In this document: piece after piece, positions 9,720 to 17,549 of the stretch
Position numbering within the stretch: position 1 is the stretch's first letter
Layout: every line of letters starts with the position of its first letter
From: Bacteroidota bacterium
GTDB lineage: Bacteria > Bacteroidota > Bacteroidia > SXHM01
Length of the DNA stretch: 50,336 nucleotides
Assembly (NCBI GenBank): GCA_947478465.1
Contig: CANJWH010000018.1
Location: forward strand, 1 to 50,336
Reading direction: 5' to 3'
Notes under the pieces: model-generated
Seen by the model: the letters and a program-made list of their open reading frames with translations, nothing else
Told to the model about the DNA's origin: nothing
Database searches by the model: none
Program-made: the position numbers and the translations under genes

Positions 9720-10448
9720 TCATGTTTTTCGGATTTTAATTATGCCTAGTAAATTTAAAACATAAATTACTGGATACGTGGGATCAAATTCAAACCATCT
9801 TCTCGAAAATTTAATACTGTTAGGACTTTTATGATGATTGTTTTGAAACAATTCTCCCATCATTATAAAGTCCCATGGCAGAGAATTTTTACTATGATCG
9901 TCATTATCAAAATTGGAGTATCCGTATTTGTGACCACACCAATTAACAATAGCACCATGGATTGGGCCCATCAAAAAATGGATTGGAAGCAAAAGGAATT
10001 GCCACCATGCAGTTGCAAAATAGAAGTAGAATAGGAAATACAAAACTCCAAACCCAATTCTAATAGACCACATATCTGTTATTTTATCCATAAGAGGCCA
10101 AACGGGGTAATTTCCTTTAAATGCTTTATCAGGTTCTACATTTTTAGAAACAAAGTCGAAATATATTTTTTTTGTATGCATCATCATTCCAAATACATCT
10201 TTGAAAAAATGAGGTGAATGAGGATCTTTTTCGGTGTCGCTATAAGCATGATGCATTCTGTGCAGGATAGCGTATGCTCTTGGATTTAAAAAGGAAGAAC
10301 CTTGAGTTAAAAACGTAAAAAAATAAAAGATTTTTTCCAAAAAAGGGCTCATTGTAAACATTTTGTGAGAGGAGTACCTGTGTAAAAAGAATGTTTGGCA
10401 AAACAAGGAAAGAAACCAGTGAGTAACAAAAAAAAGCAATGTATTCAT
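9720..10448 (-). CDS. Membrane fatty-acid (acyl-CoA/acyl-lipid) desaturase
   Basis: 242 residues with the histidine boxes of delta-9-type di-iron desaturases: HRYSSH (residues 23-28), HRMHH (63-67) and NNHH (203-206), plus WCGHKYGYSNF. Hydrophobic spans lie at about 1-20, 36-52 and 131-165. It would insert a cis double bond in a saturated acyl chain, giving the substrate a CFA-type enzyme needs. It is the first gene of the minus-strand cluster, separated from the next by a 218-bp AT-rich gap in which no feature could be identified. It is shorter than many desaturases because the N-terminus begins almost at the first His box. Confidence 0.87.
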   Translation of the reverse strand: MNTLLFFVTHWFLSLFCQTFFLHRYSSHKMFTMSPFLEKIFYFFTFLTQGSSFLNPRAYAILHRMHHAYSDTEKDPHSPHFFKDVFGMMMHTKKIYFDFVSKNVEPDKAFKGNYPVWPLMDKITDMWSIRIGFGVLYFLFYFYFATAWWQFLLLPIHFLMGPIHGAIVNWCGHKYGYSNFDNDDHSKNSLPWDFIMMGELFQNNHHKSPNSIKFSRRWFEFDPTYPVIYVLNLLGIIKIRKT

Positions 10449-10675
10449 ATATGAGTTAATTCTTAACTACTAATTAAACTTATTAAAAAAATTACTAATC
10501 AATAACATACTATAATGTAAAAATGTTTAGAGATAACTATCGTTTCTGTCTTAATAAAAAATTTAACTCATACAGCCCTCTCAAGATTCCTAAATTTTAT
10601 TTTTCCGACTCCCCGTATTGTTAGAAAGGTGGATTAATCTGAACTTGTTTCAATGATGCCCCTGCTGAGCGTAAA

Positions 10676-10718
10676 TTCCGCGCAAAGTGACCCCAGTTTT
10701 TCGCTGGATACTGACCCC
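10676..10718. repeat. Short direct repeats like IS21-family end repeats
   Basis: Two similar units, TTCCGCGCAAAGTGACCCC (10676-10694) and TTTCGCTGGATACTGACCCC (10699-10718), each ending in TGACCCC. Repeated short units of this type are found at the ends of IS21-family elements. Their position about 60 bp beyond the istB remnant's stop codon fits the end of such an element. Confidence 0.5.
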
Positions 10719-10779
10719 TCATTTCTGACTGTCATTTTTAGTTAAATCAATACCTGATTTTAGCATTGTTTTGACAAAG

Positions 10780-10908
10780 TTAGTTTTTATAGTTTTCTAA
10801 GTTAATTTGTTCCTCGTTTTTAGGCATTCTTTTCTTACGTAGCGACTCGCCTTTCATTTCAATGCGATTTGCATCGTGAACGATACGGTCTAAGATAGCA
10901 TCATTTGT
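10780..10908 (-). pseudogene. istB: IS21-family IstB (transposition helper ATPase) C-terminal remnant
   Basis: The reverse complement reads TNDAILDRIVHDANRIEMKG followed by ESLRKKRMPKNEEQ and a stop at 10780-10782. NDAILDRIVH...RIEMKGESLRK is the conserved end of IstB proteins. Upstream of Asn-Asp the frame stays open for some codons but no longer resembles IstB, so the ATPase core and the transposase istA are gone. It is a relic too short to function and marks past IS activity at the edge of the lipid-modification island. Confidence 0.8.
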
Positions 10909-11106
10909 AACGCATTTGTAACTATTGTGTTGAGCAGATATAGTTTTTCTATTTATCGGCTTTTTATCGTCATCTCTACCTTTCCAATGAAATGGTTACT
11001 ATTGTAAACCTATTGACGTAAAGTTGAATCGTGATTTAACCCTGTTTAAACCAGATTGCAAAATATAAAATAAAATATTGTATATCAATAATATAACAAA
11101 CAGTAA

Positions 11107-11128
11107 TCGACTACGCTCAGCATGACAG
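11107..11128. repeat. Half REP-like element
   Basis: TCGACTACGCTCAGCATGACAG, the right half of the repeat family seen elsewhere in the window. It ends just before the hemF stop codon at 11134. Confidence 0.65.
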
Positions 11129-11133
11129 AAGAA

Positions 11134-12063
11134 CTAAACCCAATCAATACCTTTCTTTAAAAGTTTGATTGTAGCTTCTTCAGCGCTTCCCGCTTCGGGA
11201 GTATGATTATACTGCCACGATGCAAGAGCAGGTAAACTCATCAGAATTGATTCTATTCTGCCATTGGTATCTAAACCAAACTTGGTGCCTTTATCATAAA
11301 CCAGGTTGAACTCCACATAACGTCCTCTGCGGATGAGTTGCCATTGTTTTTCTTTTTCAGAAAAAGGTTTGGCGCTGTTGCGTTTCATCAACTCTGTATA
11401 AACCGGTGCGAATGTTTCGCCAACTGCTTTTAAAAATTCAAAGCGGTTTTCTTTCGAATGCTTTTCCGTATTACTCAACCGGTCAAAAAATATTCCACCT
11501 ACTCCGCGTGTTTCATTTCTGTGAGGAATGAAGAAATAATCATCTGCCCACTTTTTAAATTCAGGATAATAGTCTGCATCAAATTTATCACATGTAGTTT
11601 TTAATGCGTTGTGAAAAAATGATGCATCTGCAGCATTCACATAATGCGGAGTTAAATCTATACCTCCGCCAAACCAATAATTCCCTCTGCCTTCGGCATC
11701 TCCGCCTTGAGAAAGGGGGAGCGTTTCAAAGTAGCGCACGTTCATGTGTATTATTGGCACATGAGGATTGTGCGGATGAATAACAATAGAAACCCCTGTT
11801 GCAAAAAAATCAGATGGCAGAAGCTTTAAGGCGTTGGAAATATTTTCGGGCAGTTTACCTGAAACAGCTGAAAAGTTTACACCACCTTTTTCAATCACAT
11901 TTCCGTTTTGAAGAATACGTGTAACTCCGCCTCCGCCTTCGCTTCGCTCCCACTCTTCCAGACTAAAGCGGCCTCCTCCATCTGCCTTTTCCAATGCAAG
12001 GCATATTCTGCTTTGCAAACCTTTTAACCAATCTGCAATTTCTTCTTTTGATAATCCTTCCAT
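11134..12063 (-). CDS. hemF: Oxygen-dependent coproporphyrinogen III oxidase
   Basis: 309 residues, full length for the family. It converts coproporphyrinogen III to protoporphyrinogen IX by oxidative decarboxylation in cytosolic heme synthesis. Diagnostic segments are EGGGGVTRIL, GVNFSAV, HPHNPHVPIIHMNVRYFE, WFGGGIDLTPHY, KKWADDYFFIPHR, RGVGGIFFDRL and GRYVEFNLVYDKGTKFGL. The loop between NVRYFE and WFGGG (LPLSQGGDAEGRG) is a few residues longer than in the E. coli enzyme as remembered, and its DNA (11682-11723) resembles a dispersed C/G-rich palindromic repeat. The start at 12063 is close to the divergent gene at 12114, so the promoters overlap. Confidence in function is high. Confidence 0.96.
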   Translation of the reverse strand: MEGLSKEEIADWLKGLQSRICLALEKADGGGRFSLEEWERSEGGGGVTRILQNGNVIEKGGVNFSAVSGKLPENISNALKLLPSDFFATGVSIVIHPHNPHVPIIHMNVRYFETLPLSQGGDAEGRGNYWFGGGIDLTPHYVNAADASFFHNALKTTCDKFDADYYPEFKKWADDYFFIPHRNETRGVGGIFFDRLSNTEKHSKENRFEFLKAVGETFAPVYTELMKRNSAKPFSEKEKQWQLIRRGRYVEFNLVYDKGTKFGLDTNGRIESILMSLPALASWQYNHTPEAGSAEEATIKLLKKGIDWV

Positions 12064-12090
12064 CTGTAAATATTTAAAGGCTCTAAATTA

Positions 12091-12098
12091 TATCTTTG
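12091..12098 (+). promoter_or_regulatory. -7 box TATCTTTG
   Basis: Exact match to the Bacteroidota -7 consensus TAnnTTTG, followed by C, 15 nt before the ATG of the small membrane protein at 12114. No clear -33 TTTG was found. Confidence 0.55.
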
Positions 12099-12113
12099 CC
12101 CAAAGCTATTGCC

Positions 12114-12455
12114 ATGAAACTGGAAAAAAGAAAAGAAAAGCTAATACCTGTTCATCAATTTATAGGGCGACAACTGAAATATGCATTGGTTTCGGGTGTG
12201 CTTATTATTGTTTCTCTTCTAATTGGAGTTGTAGGATACCATTACATCGGTGAAATACCCTGGATTGATTCACTGCTTAATGCCTCTATGATTTTAACAG
12301 GCATGGGACCTGTAGATGCCATGAAAAACGATTCAGCAAAACTGTTTGCTTCTTTTTACTCGTTATATAGCGGTGTTGCTTTTCTTGGTATAAGTGCGGT
12401 GCTGATTGCTCCACTGGCTCACCGTATTCTGCACTTATTTCATGCAGAGAAATAG
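12114..12455 (+). CDS. Small two-TM membrane protein with channel-like pore hairpin
   Basis: 113 residues from the ATG at 12114; a TTG six codons earlier lies inside the promoter box and was rejected. Layout: basic cytoplasmic N-terminus (KLEKRKEK), TM1 about 23-42, a short amphipathic stretch IDSLLNASMILTGMGPVD (51-68), then TM2 about 77-101 and a His-rich tail. This is the TM1-P-loop-TM2 order of simple two-TM potassium channels, with Leu-Thr-Gly-Met-Gly-Pro-Val-Asp where a channel has a TVGYGD-like filter. K+ selectivity is therefore unlikely. Function unknown. It converges on the LysM protein with a one-base gap. Confidence 0.75.
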   Translation: MKLEKRKEKLIPVHQFIGRQLKYALVSGVLIIVSLLIGVVGYHYIGEIPWIDSLLNASMILTGMGPVDAMKNDSAKLFASFYSLYSGVAFLGISAVLIAPLAHRILHLFHAEK

Positions 12456-12456
12456 A

Positions 12457-14130
12457 CTAATTTACTTTTACTAAACGGTAATCAGTATAGTTAAGAATAA
12501 AGGTGCTTTGATTTTCAAGACCACCTTGAGTGCCTACCTTTTTAAAATCAAAACTGCTTTGCACTCCGCTGGCGTGAATGGTTTCGGGGTGCAGGTAAAA
12601 GTCATTACCAAATTTCTGAATCATCTGGATATAATACATCATTACATCATACCCTAAGTATCCGTATTTACCGGGCTCAGCAAGGTATCTTTCTCTGAAT
12701 TTCGAGAGAAAATTTTTCACTTCCGGTTTACTGTAATCAACAAATAAATCAACAGGTAAATGCAGGTTCAGGTTTTGAAAATACTCTACTTCTATGTTTT
12801 CAAAATCCTGCCATTCGTCTAATCCGAAAAGGGTTACCACACGCTGCTTTGCATTTTTCTTTTCAAGGAGCAATACTAAACGGCTTACATAACTCTCGTC
12901 ATGCGAAAATGCCATTACAATATTTTCAACACCGGGCTGTATAAGTGAATCAACCAGTTTAACACCTCTGCCTTTGGTGTTAAGGTAATGGACTTTTGCA
13001 GAGTCGCAGCGGCTTACTATTCCCTCTTTCAGTTTTTCAATCAGTAAGGAATCTTCATTGCCTGAGTACATAACAATGATGTTCTTTTTGCAATTCCAGC
13101 GACCGATGAAACTACCCATTTCTCTTATCTCAATTTCGTTTGAGGACAATACCTTGATTACATACGGATTATTCTGTGCAATGTCACTTTTCTTCAATAC
13201 GGGACTAACGCAAACTATTTTATTTTCTTTTGCAAAGCTGGCTACCATTTCAAAACGTTTACCATGAAAAGGACCAATAATTATATCCGCATTTTTAAGA
13301 ATAGTAGTGGTGAGTAGATTTGTCAATGTTGCATCATCCGGAACATCATACGCATAAACAGTTGCTTTTACTCCACGCTTAGAAAGCGAATCAACGGCAA
13401 GCATGGCACCTTCGTAAAACTCCAATCCGTTTAATGATTTTGCGTAAACAGTTTCATTTGCAGAAGTTGCCGAAGTATCGCGGTAGCTGTTTTTGTTTTC
13501 ATCTAAATAAAGAGGAAGTAAAAGCACTACATTTATTTTAGAAGGGTCAACAAAAACTGTAGTGCTGTCTTTTAGTTTTTCAATGTTGGCAGAAGTAAAA
13601 ACTGTTTCATCAGGTTTTATCAATTGCTCAACAGGAATATTCAGTTTTTGTCCAAGGCTTAATGTTTCGCTGATGCCGGGATTAGCCTGCATTATATCGT
13701 AGACTGACAGATTGTATAATCTTGAAACGGCATACATGGTTTGCCCTTTCTCCACTTCGTGGATACGGTACCTTCCGTTTATTTCAAGTGGTTTGTCTTT
13801 AGGTGCAGTTGCGGAAGGAGCAGATGTAATAACCGGAATACGTAATTCCATTCCGGGCTTTATGCCGTCAATGGCTTCCTGGTTTTCAAAGACCAGATCA
13901 CTGATTAAAACAGAATATGCTTTGCTGATAGCATAAAGCGTCTGGCCTTTTATTACAGTGTGGATAAAATATTCTTTGCCCTCAATTTTTTCAATGCGGG
14001 TTGATTTTGCAACTTCAACAGTTTGAGCGTAAATAGGCAAAGATATAAGAGCCACATAGCCAAATAGGCACATAGAAAACATCAACTGTTTGCTGATAAA
14101 ACCTGTGGCTATTTGGCTATTTGGCTTCAT
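12457..14130 (-). CDS. Exported protein with two LysM domains and a type 1 periplasmic-binding fold
   Basis: 557 residues. A signal-peptide hydrophobic stretch ends in IYAQ (about residue 36). LysM1 is YFIHTVIKGQTLYAISKAY... (about 53-100) and LysM2 YRIHEVEKGQTMYAVSRLY... (about 122-168). From about 200 a domain resembles the leucine/isoleucine/valine-binding (Peripla_BP_6) fold: INVVLLLPLYLDE, GLEFYEGAMLAVDSL, ADIIIGPFHGKRFE, VCVSPVLKKSDI. LysM binds peptidoglycan, so a wall-tethered periplasmic sensor or scaffold is likely; the ligand is unknown. MFSMCL at residue 17 (14082) is an alternative start. The first 30 codons come from a micro-repeat (GCCAAATAG and its reverse complement). It lies 22 bp downstream of guaA. 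Confidence 0.85.
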   Translation of the reverse strand: MKPNSQIATGFISKQLMFSMCLFGYVALISLPIYAQTVEVAKSTRIEKIEGKEYFIHTVIKGQTLYAISKAYSVLISDLVFENQEAIDGIKPGMELRIPVITSAPSATAPKDKPLEINGRYRIHEVEKGQTMYAVSRLYNLSVYDIMQANPGISETLSLGQKLNIPVEQLIKPDETVFTSANIEKLKDSTTVFVDPSKINVVLLLPLYLDENKNSYRDTSATSANETVYAKSLNGLEFYEGAMLAVDSLSKRGVKATVYAYDVPDDATLTNLLTTTILKNADIIIGPFHGKRFEMVASFAKENKIVCVSPVLKKSDIAQNNPYVIKVLSSNEIEIREMGSFIGRWNCKKNIIVMYSGNEDSLLIEKLKEGIVSRCDSAKVHYLNTKGRGVKLVDSLIQPGVENIVMAFSHDESYVSRLVLLLEKKNAKQRVVTLFGLDEWQDFENIEVEYFQNLNLHLPVDLFVDYSKPEVKNFLSKFRERYLAEPGKYGYLGYDVMMYYIQMIQKFGNDFYLHPETIHASGVQSSFDFKKVGTQGGLENQSTFILNYTDYRLVKVN

Positions 14131-14152
14131 ATACTTTTTCTAATTGCAACAA

Positions 14153-15682
14153 TCATTCCCATTCAATAGTAGCCGGTGGTTTTGAGCTGATATCATACAC
14201 CACACGATTAATACCTTTTACCTTATTGATGATTTCGTTCGATATTTTTCCAAGGAACTCATACGGAAGGTGACACCAGTCGGCAGTCATACCATCATGT
14301 GAGGTTACGGCACGCAGGCACACCGCATTTTCGTAGGTACGCTCATCGCCCATTACGCCAACGCTTTGTACAGGAAGAAAAATGGCTCCCGCCTGCCACA
14401 CATCGTTATAAAGTCCGCTGGTCTTTAAACCGTTGATAAAGATGTAATCCACTTCCTGAAGAATACGAACTTTCTCTTCGGTAATATCACCAAGGATACG
14501 GATTGCTAATCCCGGACCGGGGAATGGATGGCGGTTAAGAATGTTTTCGGGGATTTCAAGAGCACGACCTACTTTGCGCACTTCGTCTTTAAACAAAGTG
14601 TTCAAAGGTTCCACTACTTTCAGTTTCATAAAATCAGGAAGGCCGCCCACATTGTGATGCGACTTAATAGTTGCCGAAGGACCTTTTACCGAAACCGATT
14701 CAATTACATCGGGATAAATGGTTCCCTGTGCAAGCCATTTTACATCTTCTATCAAGTGGGCTTCTTTGTCAAATATTTCAATGAACACACGGCCAATGGT
14801 TTTGCGCTTCTTCTCGGGGTCACTGATGCCTTTGAGTTCACTAAGGAATTCATGTTTGGCATCAACGCCTTTTACATTTAATCCCATTTCTTCGTAGGAA
14901 TGGAGAACGCTTTCAAATTCGTTTTTGCGCAGCAGGCCGTTATCAACAAAAATGCAGTAAAGGTTTTTGCCTATTGCTTTGTGAAGCAACATAGCTGCCA
15001 CGCTGGAATCAACACCGCCCGAAAGACCAAGCACTACTTTATCGTTACCTACTTTTTGTTTCAGTTCAGATACAGTGGTTTCAATAAAGGAAGCGGGTGT
15101 CCAGCTTTGATGACAACCGCAGATATCTACGACAAAGTTTTTAAGAATTTTACCGCCATCGGTGCTGTGGGTTACCTCGGGATGAAACTGTATGCCGTAG
15201 GTTGTTTCGCCTTCAATGGCATAAGCTGCTACTTTAATATCGTGGGTGCTGGCTATTAGTTTTCCGCCTGCGGGCATTTCAGAAACGGTATCGCCATGCG
15301 ACATCCATACCTGTGAGCTGGTGTGTACATCGGCAAACAATTTTTCGCTGTGGTCAACAAAAGAGAGGTTGGCACGGCCGTATTCGCGGGTTTTGGAGGG
15401 CAGTACTTTTCCGCCTCCGCTGTGGGCAAGGTATTGTGCTCCGTAGCACAAACCAAGCAAAGGCAGTTTACCTTTTATAGCAGTTAAATCGGGCTTCAAT
15501 GCTTCTTTGTCCAGCACGGAATATGGGCTTCCCGAAAGGATAACGCCTTTTACAAAAGGTGTTATTTCAGGAAAATGATTGTAGGGATGAATTTCACAAT
15601 AGACATTGAGTTCGCGAATTCTGCGGGCAATAAGCTGTGTGTATTGCGAACCGAAATCAAGGATAAGGATGGTTTCTTGCAT
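14153..15682 (-). CDS. guaA: GMP synthase (glutamine-hydrolysing)
   Basis: 510 residues from the ATG at 15682. A longer reading frame reaches 15772, but the conserved start [12 protein letters not shown]-like (here [13 protein letters not shown]) fixes this one. The N-terminal class I glutamine amidotransferase has nucleophile Cys79 ([10 protein letters not shown]), His167 and Glu169 (FHPEV). The ATP pyrophosphatase PP-loop SGGVDSS is at 221-227. The C-terminal dimerisation domain ends in the conserved PPATIEWE. It makes GMP from XMP, ATP and glutamine. A TATCTTTG box lies only 5 nt before the ATG, suggesting a near-leaderless mRNA. Confidence 0.98.
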   Translation of the reverse strand: MQETILILDFGSQYTQLIARRIRELNVYCEIHPYNHFPEITPFVKGVILSGSPYSVLDKEALKPDLTAIKGKLPLLGLCYGAQYLAHSGGGKVLPSKTREYGRANLSFVDHSEKLFADVHTSSQVWMSHGDTVSEMPAGGKLIASTHDIKVAAYAIEGETTYGIQFHPEVTHSTDGGKILKNFVVDICGCHQSWTPASFIETTVSELKQKVGNDKVVLGLSGGVDSSVAAMLLHKAIGKNLYCIFVDNGLLRKNEFESVLHSYEEMGLNVKGVDAKHEFLSELKGISDPEKKRKTIGRVFIEIFDKEAHLIEDVKWLAQGTIYPDVIESVSVKGPSATIKSHHNVGGLPDFMKLKVVEPLNTLFKDEVRKVGRALEIPENILNRHPFPGPGLAIRILGDITEEKVRILQEVDYIFINGLKTSGLYNDVWQAGAIFLPVQSVGVMGDERTYENAVCLRAVTSHDGMTADWCHLPYEFLGKISNEIINKVKGINRVVYDISSKPPATIEWE

Positions 15683-15687
15683 GGGCG

Positions 15688-15695
15688 CAAAGATA
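15688..15695 (-). promoter_or_regulatory. -7 box TATCTTTG of guaA
   Basis: Exact TAnnTTTG followed by C on the minus strand, 5 nt before the guaA ATG. Transcription would start at or next to the start codon. Confidence 0.6.
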
Positions 15696-15797
15696 ATAGT
15701 TGGAGGCTTGAAATTTCCGGAAACTCGGGAAAGTTTTGAAGGGTTGGAAAGCGTATCGTAAAAAACCTTCAAGGTTTAAGGTACAAAGCCTGTAAGA

Positions 15798-15833
15798 CCA
15801 CCCCCTAACCCCCTCCTTGAAAAAAGGATGGGG
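15798..15833. repeat. C/G-rich palindromic intergenic repeat
   Basis: CCCCTCCTTGAAAAAAGGATGGGG is an inverted repeat preceded by CCACCCCCTAAC. It is a different family from the CTGAACTTG/CTTCGACTA elements and resembles the DNA behind the hemF loop at 11682-11723. It lies in the 260-bp gap between guaA and the next gene. Confidence 0.55.
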
Positions 15834-15943
15834 CACTGCAACCGCGAGTAAACAAAAGCCCACCCATTAACTATTTTAACACAGCTAACAGATGGGCAGT
15901 TTTGCTAAGTGGCTACTTGGCTACTTTACTAGTTGCCTGCCTC

Positions 15944-16612
15944 TTACAACACAAACGAATCCAGGTTAGTCCATGGCCCCGGTGCATCGTAGATGTTTTT
16001 CCAGCGGGCATAGAACCAAACGGTTTGTCCGTTATACATCAGCGGCAGCTCAACACGGATAGGTCCGCGGGTAGCCACTGATTTATTAGCACACATTTCG
16101 GGGCTCATAGGCTGCATATTGAGTGAATAAGCAAACTCAATTTTAGCCACTTTATCGGGTTTGCCTCTGCGGATGGAACCTGTTTCATCTTCCAGACGGA
16201 AAAAGCGTACCACAAAAAAGTTTCCGGGAGCCCTTTCTAAAATTACAATGGGCTGAGCAGTAGGCACCGGAATGGGTGTACGTGTTTTGTCGTGTGGACG
16301 CAGTCCGCACAGCTCCAGATCACCAGCAGTCATAGACTGATTGCGGTACATATTAGTTTGTATAAAAATACGCAGGGCTGCCTCATAAAGGGCACGCGAC
16401 TGATTTTTGGCCGCTGTTACCGCGGGCGAGCGGTTTACCTTTATTTTGGCTATCAGCCATGCTGCTGCCCATGCTGCCTGCAGCGGTGCAAGCAGTGCAA
16501 AGGCTGCTGCTGTTATGTTCCATGCCACCATGTTGGCGGTTACCCGGTTCACCAAGTTTTCCTGAAACGAATCAAACTCAGCGTCTTTTAGGGGGATATA
16601 GTCTTTTTTCAT
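15944..16612 (-). CDS. Hypothetical protein with C-terminal Ig/fibronectin-like segment
   Basis: 222 residues, no signal peptide. The N-terminal half is helical (YIPLKDAEFDSFQENLVNRV, then an Ala-rich span about 34-55 and AAKNQSRALYEAALRIF). The C-terminal half (about 120-222) has beta-strand character and a W..IYDAPGPWT motif like the end of a fibronectin type III domain. Proteins with this MKKDYIP...D..F start, helical then beta, recur in Bacteroidota without known function (recalled, not searched). It lies downstream of, and on the same strand as, the Ala-rich protein, 136 bp away, so the two may be one transcription unit. Confidence 0.7.
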   Translation of the reverse strand: MKKDYIPLKDAEFDSFQENLVNRVTANMVAWNITAAAFALLAPLQAAWAAAWLIAKIKVNRSPAVTAAKNQSRALYEAALRIFIQTNMYRNQSMTAGDLELCGLRPHDKTRTPIPVPTAQPIVILERAPGNFFVVRFFRLEDETGSIRRGKPDKVAKIEFAYSLNMQPMSPEMCANKSVATRGPIRVELPLMYNGQTVWFYARWKNIYDAPGPWTNLDSFVL

Positions 16613-16748
16613 GCTTTTTTTAAATTAAATGGATAATTGATAATGGAAAATGGAAAATGAATTGTCAATTTTCAATTTTACATTGTTCATTGTTTTAAAT
16701 GGGTGGCAAACCCTTCTCTTGCCGTGTCGTATGGTTTTTTTAATGCGT

Positions 16749-17348
16749 TTATGCTGCTAATTTTTCATCAGTTACACAGGGATTAAAAAAATCAGCAACC
16801 TTATCCGGGTCAGTTACAGGTAGTGTTGCCAGTTCAGCTACCACCGATGCAGTATACTGTACATTGTTAGCCGCAGCGGTAAGGGCTGCGGTGCTGTCTA
16901 TAAGGTGTTGTGTGGCGGGCGTAACTCTTGCTGCTGCTGCCACTACCCTCTCTGATGCAACGATAAGTGCGGCTGTGTTAACGGGGCGTTTGCGTGCCGC
17001 AGCTATGAGTGCGCTTATGCTGTTGGTAAGGTTATGGTGGGTGTCGGCAGTGGTGTGCAGCGTAGCTACAAATCCGGCTGAGGCTGCGCTAAGGTTATCC
17101 AGTGCTGCGGATGTCAGTTGGGCGGTATCTTTAGCTGGCGTTGCCGCAGCGGGGGTTTGGTTTTGGGTGCTTGGGGTGGCTGATTCAGTACCCATTTGCA
17201 GCCATTTGAAAAAGTAAAGGGCATCACTGGCTTCTTTTTTTGCCTGCGCCAGTTGGCGGTTGCGGTTTATATAAGCGGTGCTTAAATCGTGGCGAAAGGG
17301 TGACTGATAGGGATTGGCGAGGGCTGGGTTGTAGGTATTGGTGTTCAT
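16749..17348 (-). CDS. Hypothetical Ala/Thr-rich helical protein
   Basis: 199 residues, no signal peptide. Residues about 60-185 are strongly rich in Ala, Thr and Ser with regular hydrophobic spacing (LDNLSAASAGFVATLHTTAD, LTNSISALIAAARKR, ASERVVAAAARVTPAT), suggesting a long helical bundle or coiled coil like a phasin or tail-tape-type segment. The DNA is unusually GC-rich for the window: 35 G/C of 60 in 17041-17100. No homology recognised. Upstream, at 17508-17563, are two TGTACA palindromes that could control it. Start chosen at MNTNTYN. Confidence 0.65.
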   Translation of the reverse strand: MNTNTYNPALANPYQSPFRHDLSTAYINRNRQLAQAKKEASDALYFFKWLQMGTESATPSTQNQTPAAATPAKDTAQLTSAALDNLSAASAGFVATLHTTADTHHNLTNSISALIAAARKRPVNTAALIVASERVVAAAARVTPATQHLIDSTAALTAAANNVQYTASVVAELATLPVTDPDKVADFFNPCVTDEKLAA

Positions 17349-17391
17349 GGTCAGGTTTTTTTGTGGTTAGTGAGCTGTTATTCTTGTCTTC

Positions 17392-17453
17392 CGTCACCCT
17401 GAACTTGTTTCAGGGTCTGTTTTATAAGATGCTGAAACAAGTTCAGCATGACG
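17392..17453. repeat. REP-like inverted repeat (CTGAACTTGTTTCAGG family)
   Basis: CGTCACCCTGAACTTGTTTC... and its mirror ...GAAACAAGTTCAGCATGACG flank a short loop (GGGTCTGTTTTATAAGATGCT). Near-identical to copies at 21470-21546 and 22983-23045. The transcript would fold into a long hairpin. Confidence 0.85.
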
Positions 17454-17507
17454 TACAAACGTTTGATTAACGATGACAAAACTACACGCACATTCCGCCA
17501 GAGGGTA

Positions 17508-17521
17508 TGTACAATTGTACA
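17508..17521. promoter_or_regulatory. Operator-like palindrome TGTACAATTGTACA
   Basis: A perfect 14-bp palindrome made of two TGTACA half-sites with a 2-bp spacer. A second TGTACA-NN-TGTACA site has its centre 42 bp away. Candidate binding site of a dimeric regulator. Confidence 0.5.
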
Positions 17522-17549
17522 GAAAACGGGGGGTATCAGCAGGGTGCAG

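Larger units (their letters stand above)
10449..11133. other. Intergenic region with insertion-sequence and REP debris
   Basis: A 685-bp stretch without an intact gene. It holds a partial REP core CTGAACTTGTTTCA (10639-10652), IS21-end-like direct repeats (10676-10718), an istB C-terminal remnant (10780-10908, minus) and half of a CTTCGACTA-type REP (11107-11128). Nothing recognisable was seen at 10449-10620 or 10950-11100, which are AT-rich. Confidence 0.75.

Noticed and set aside
10449-11133. Possible tRNA or small RNA gene in the longest gap
   Set aside because: No cloverleaf arms, CCA end or T-loop sequence seen; the region is explained by IS and REP debris.
15683-15772. Upstream extension of guaA by 30 codons
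   Set aside because: The conserved N-terminus begins at Met 15682 and the promoter box lies directly before it; the extension contains intergenic sequence.
16292-16591. Plus-strand 99-codon frame over the hypothetical gene at 15944-16612
   Set aside because: Cys/Lys/Gly-rich, no recognisable start context, and antisense to a frame with domain-like sequence.
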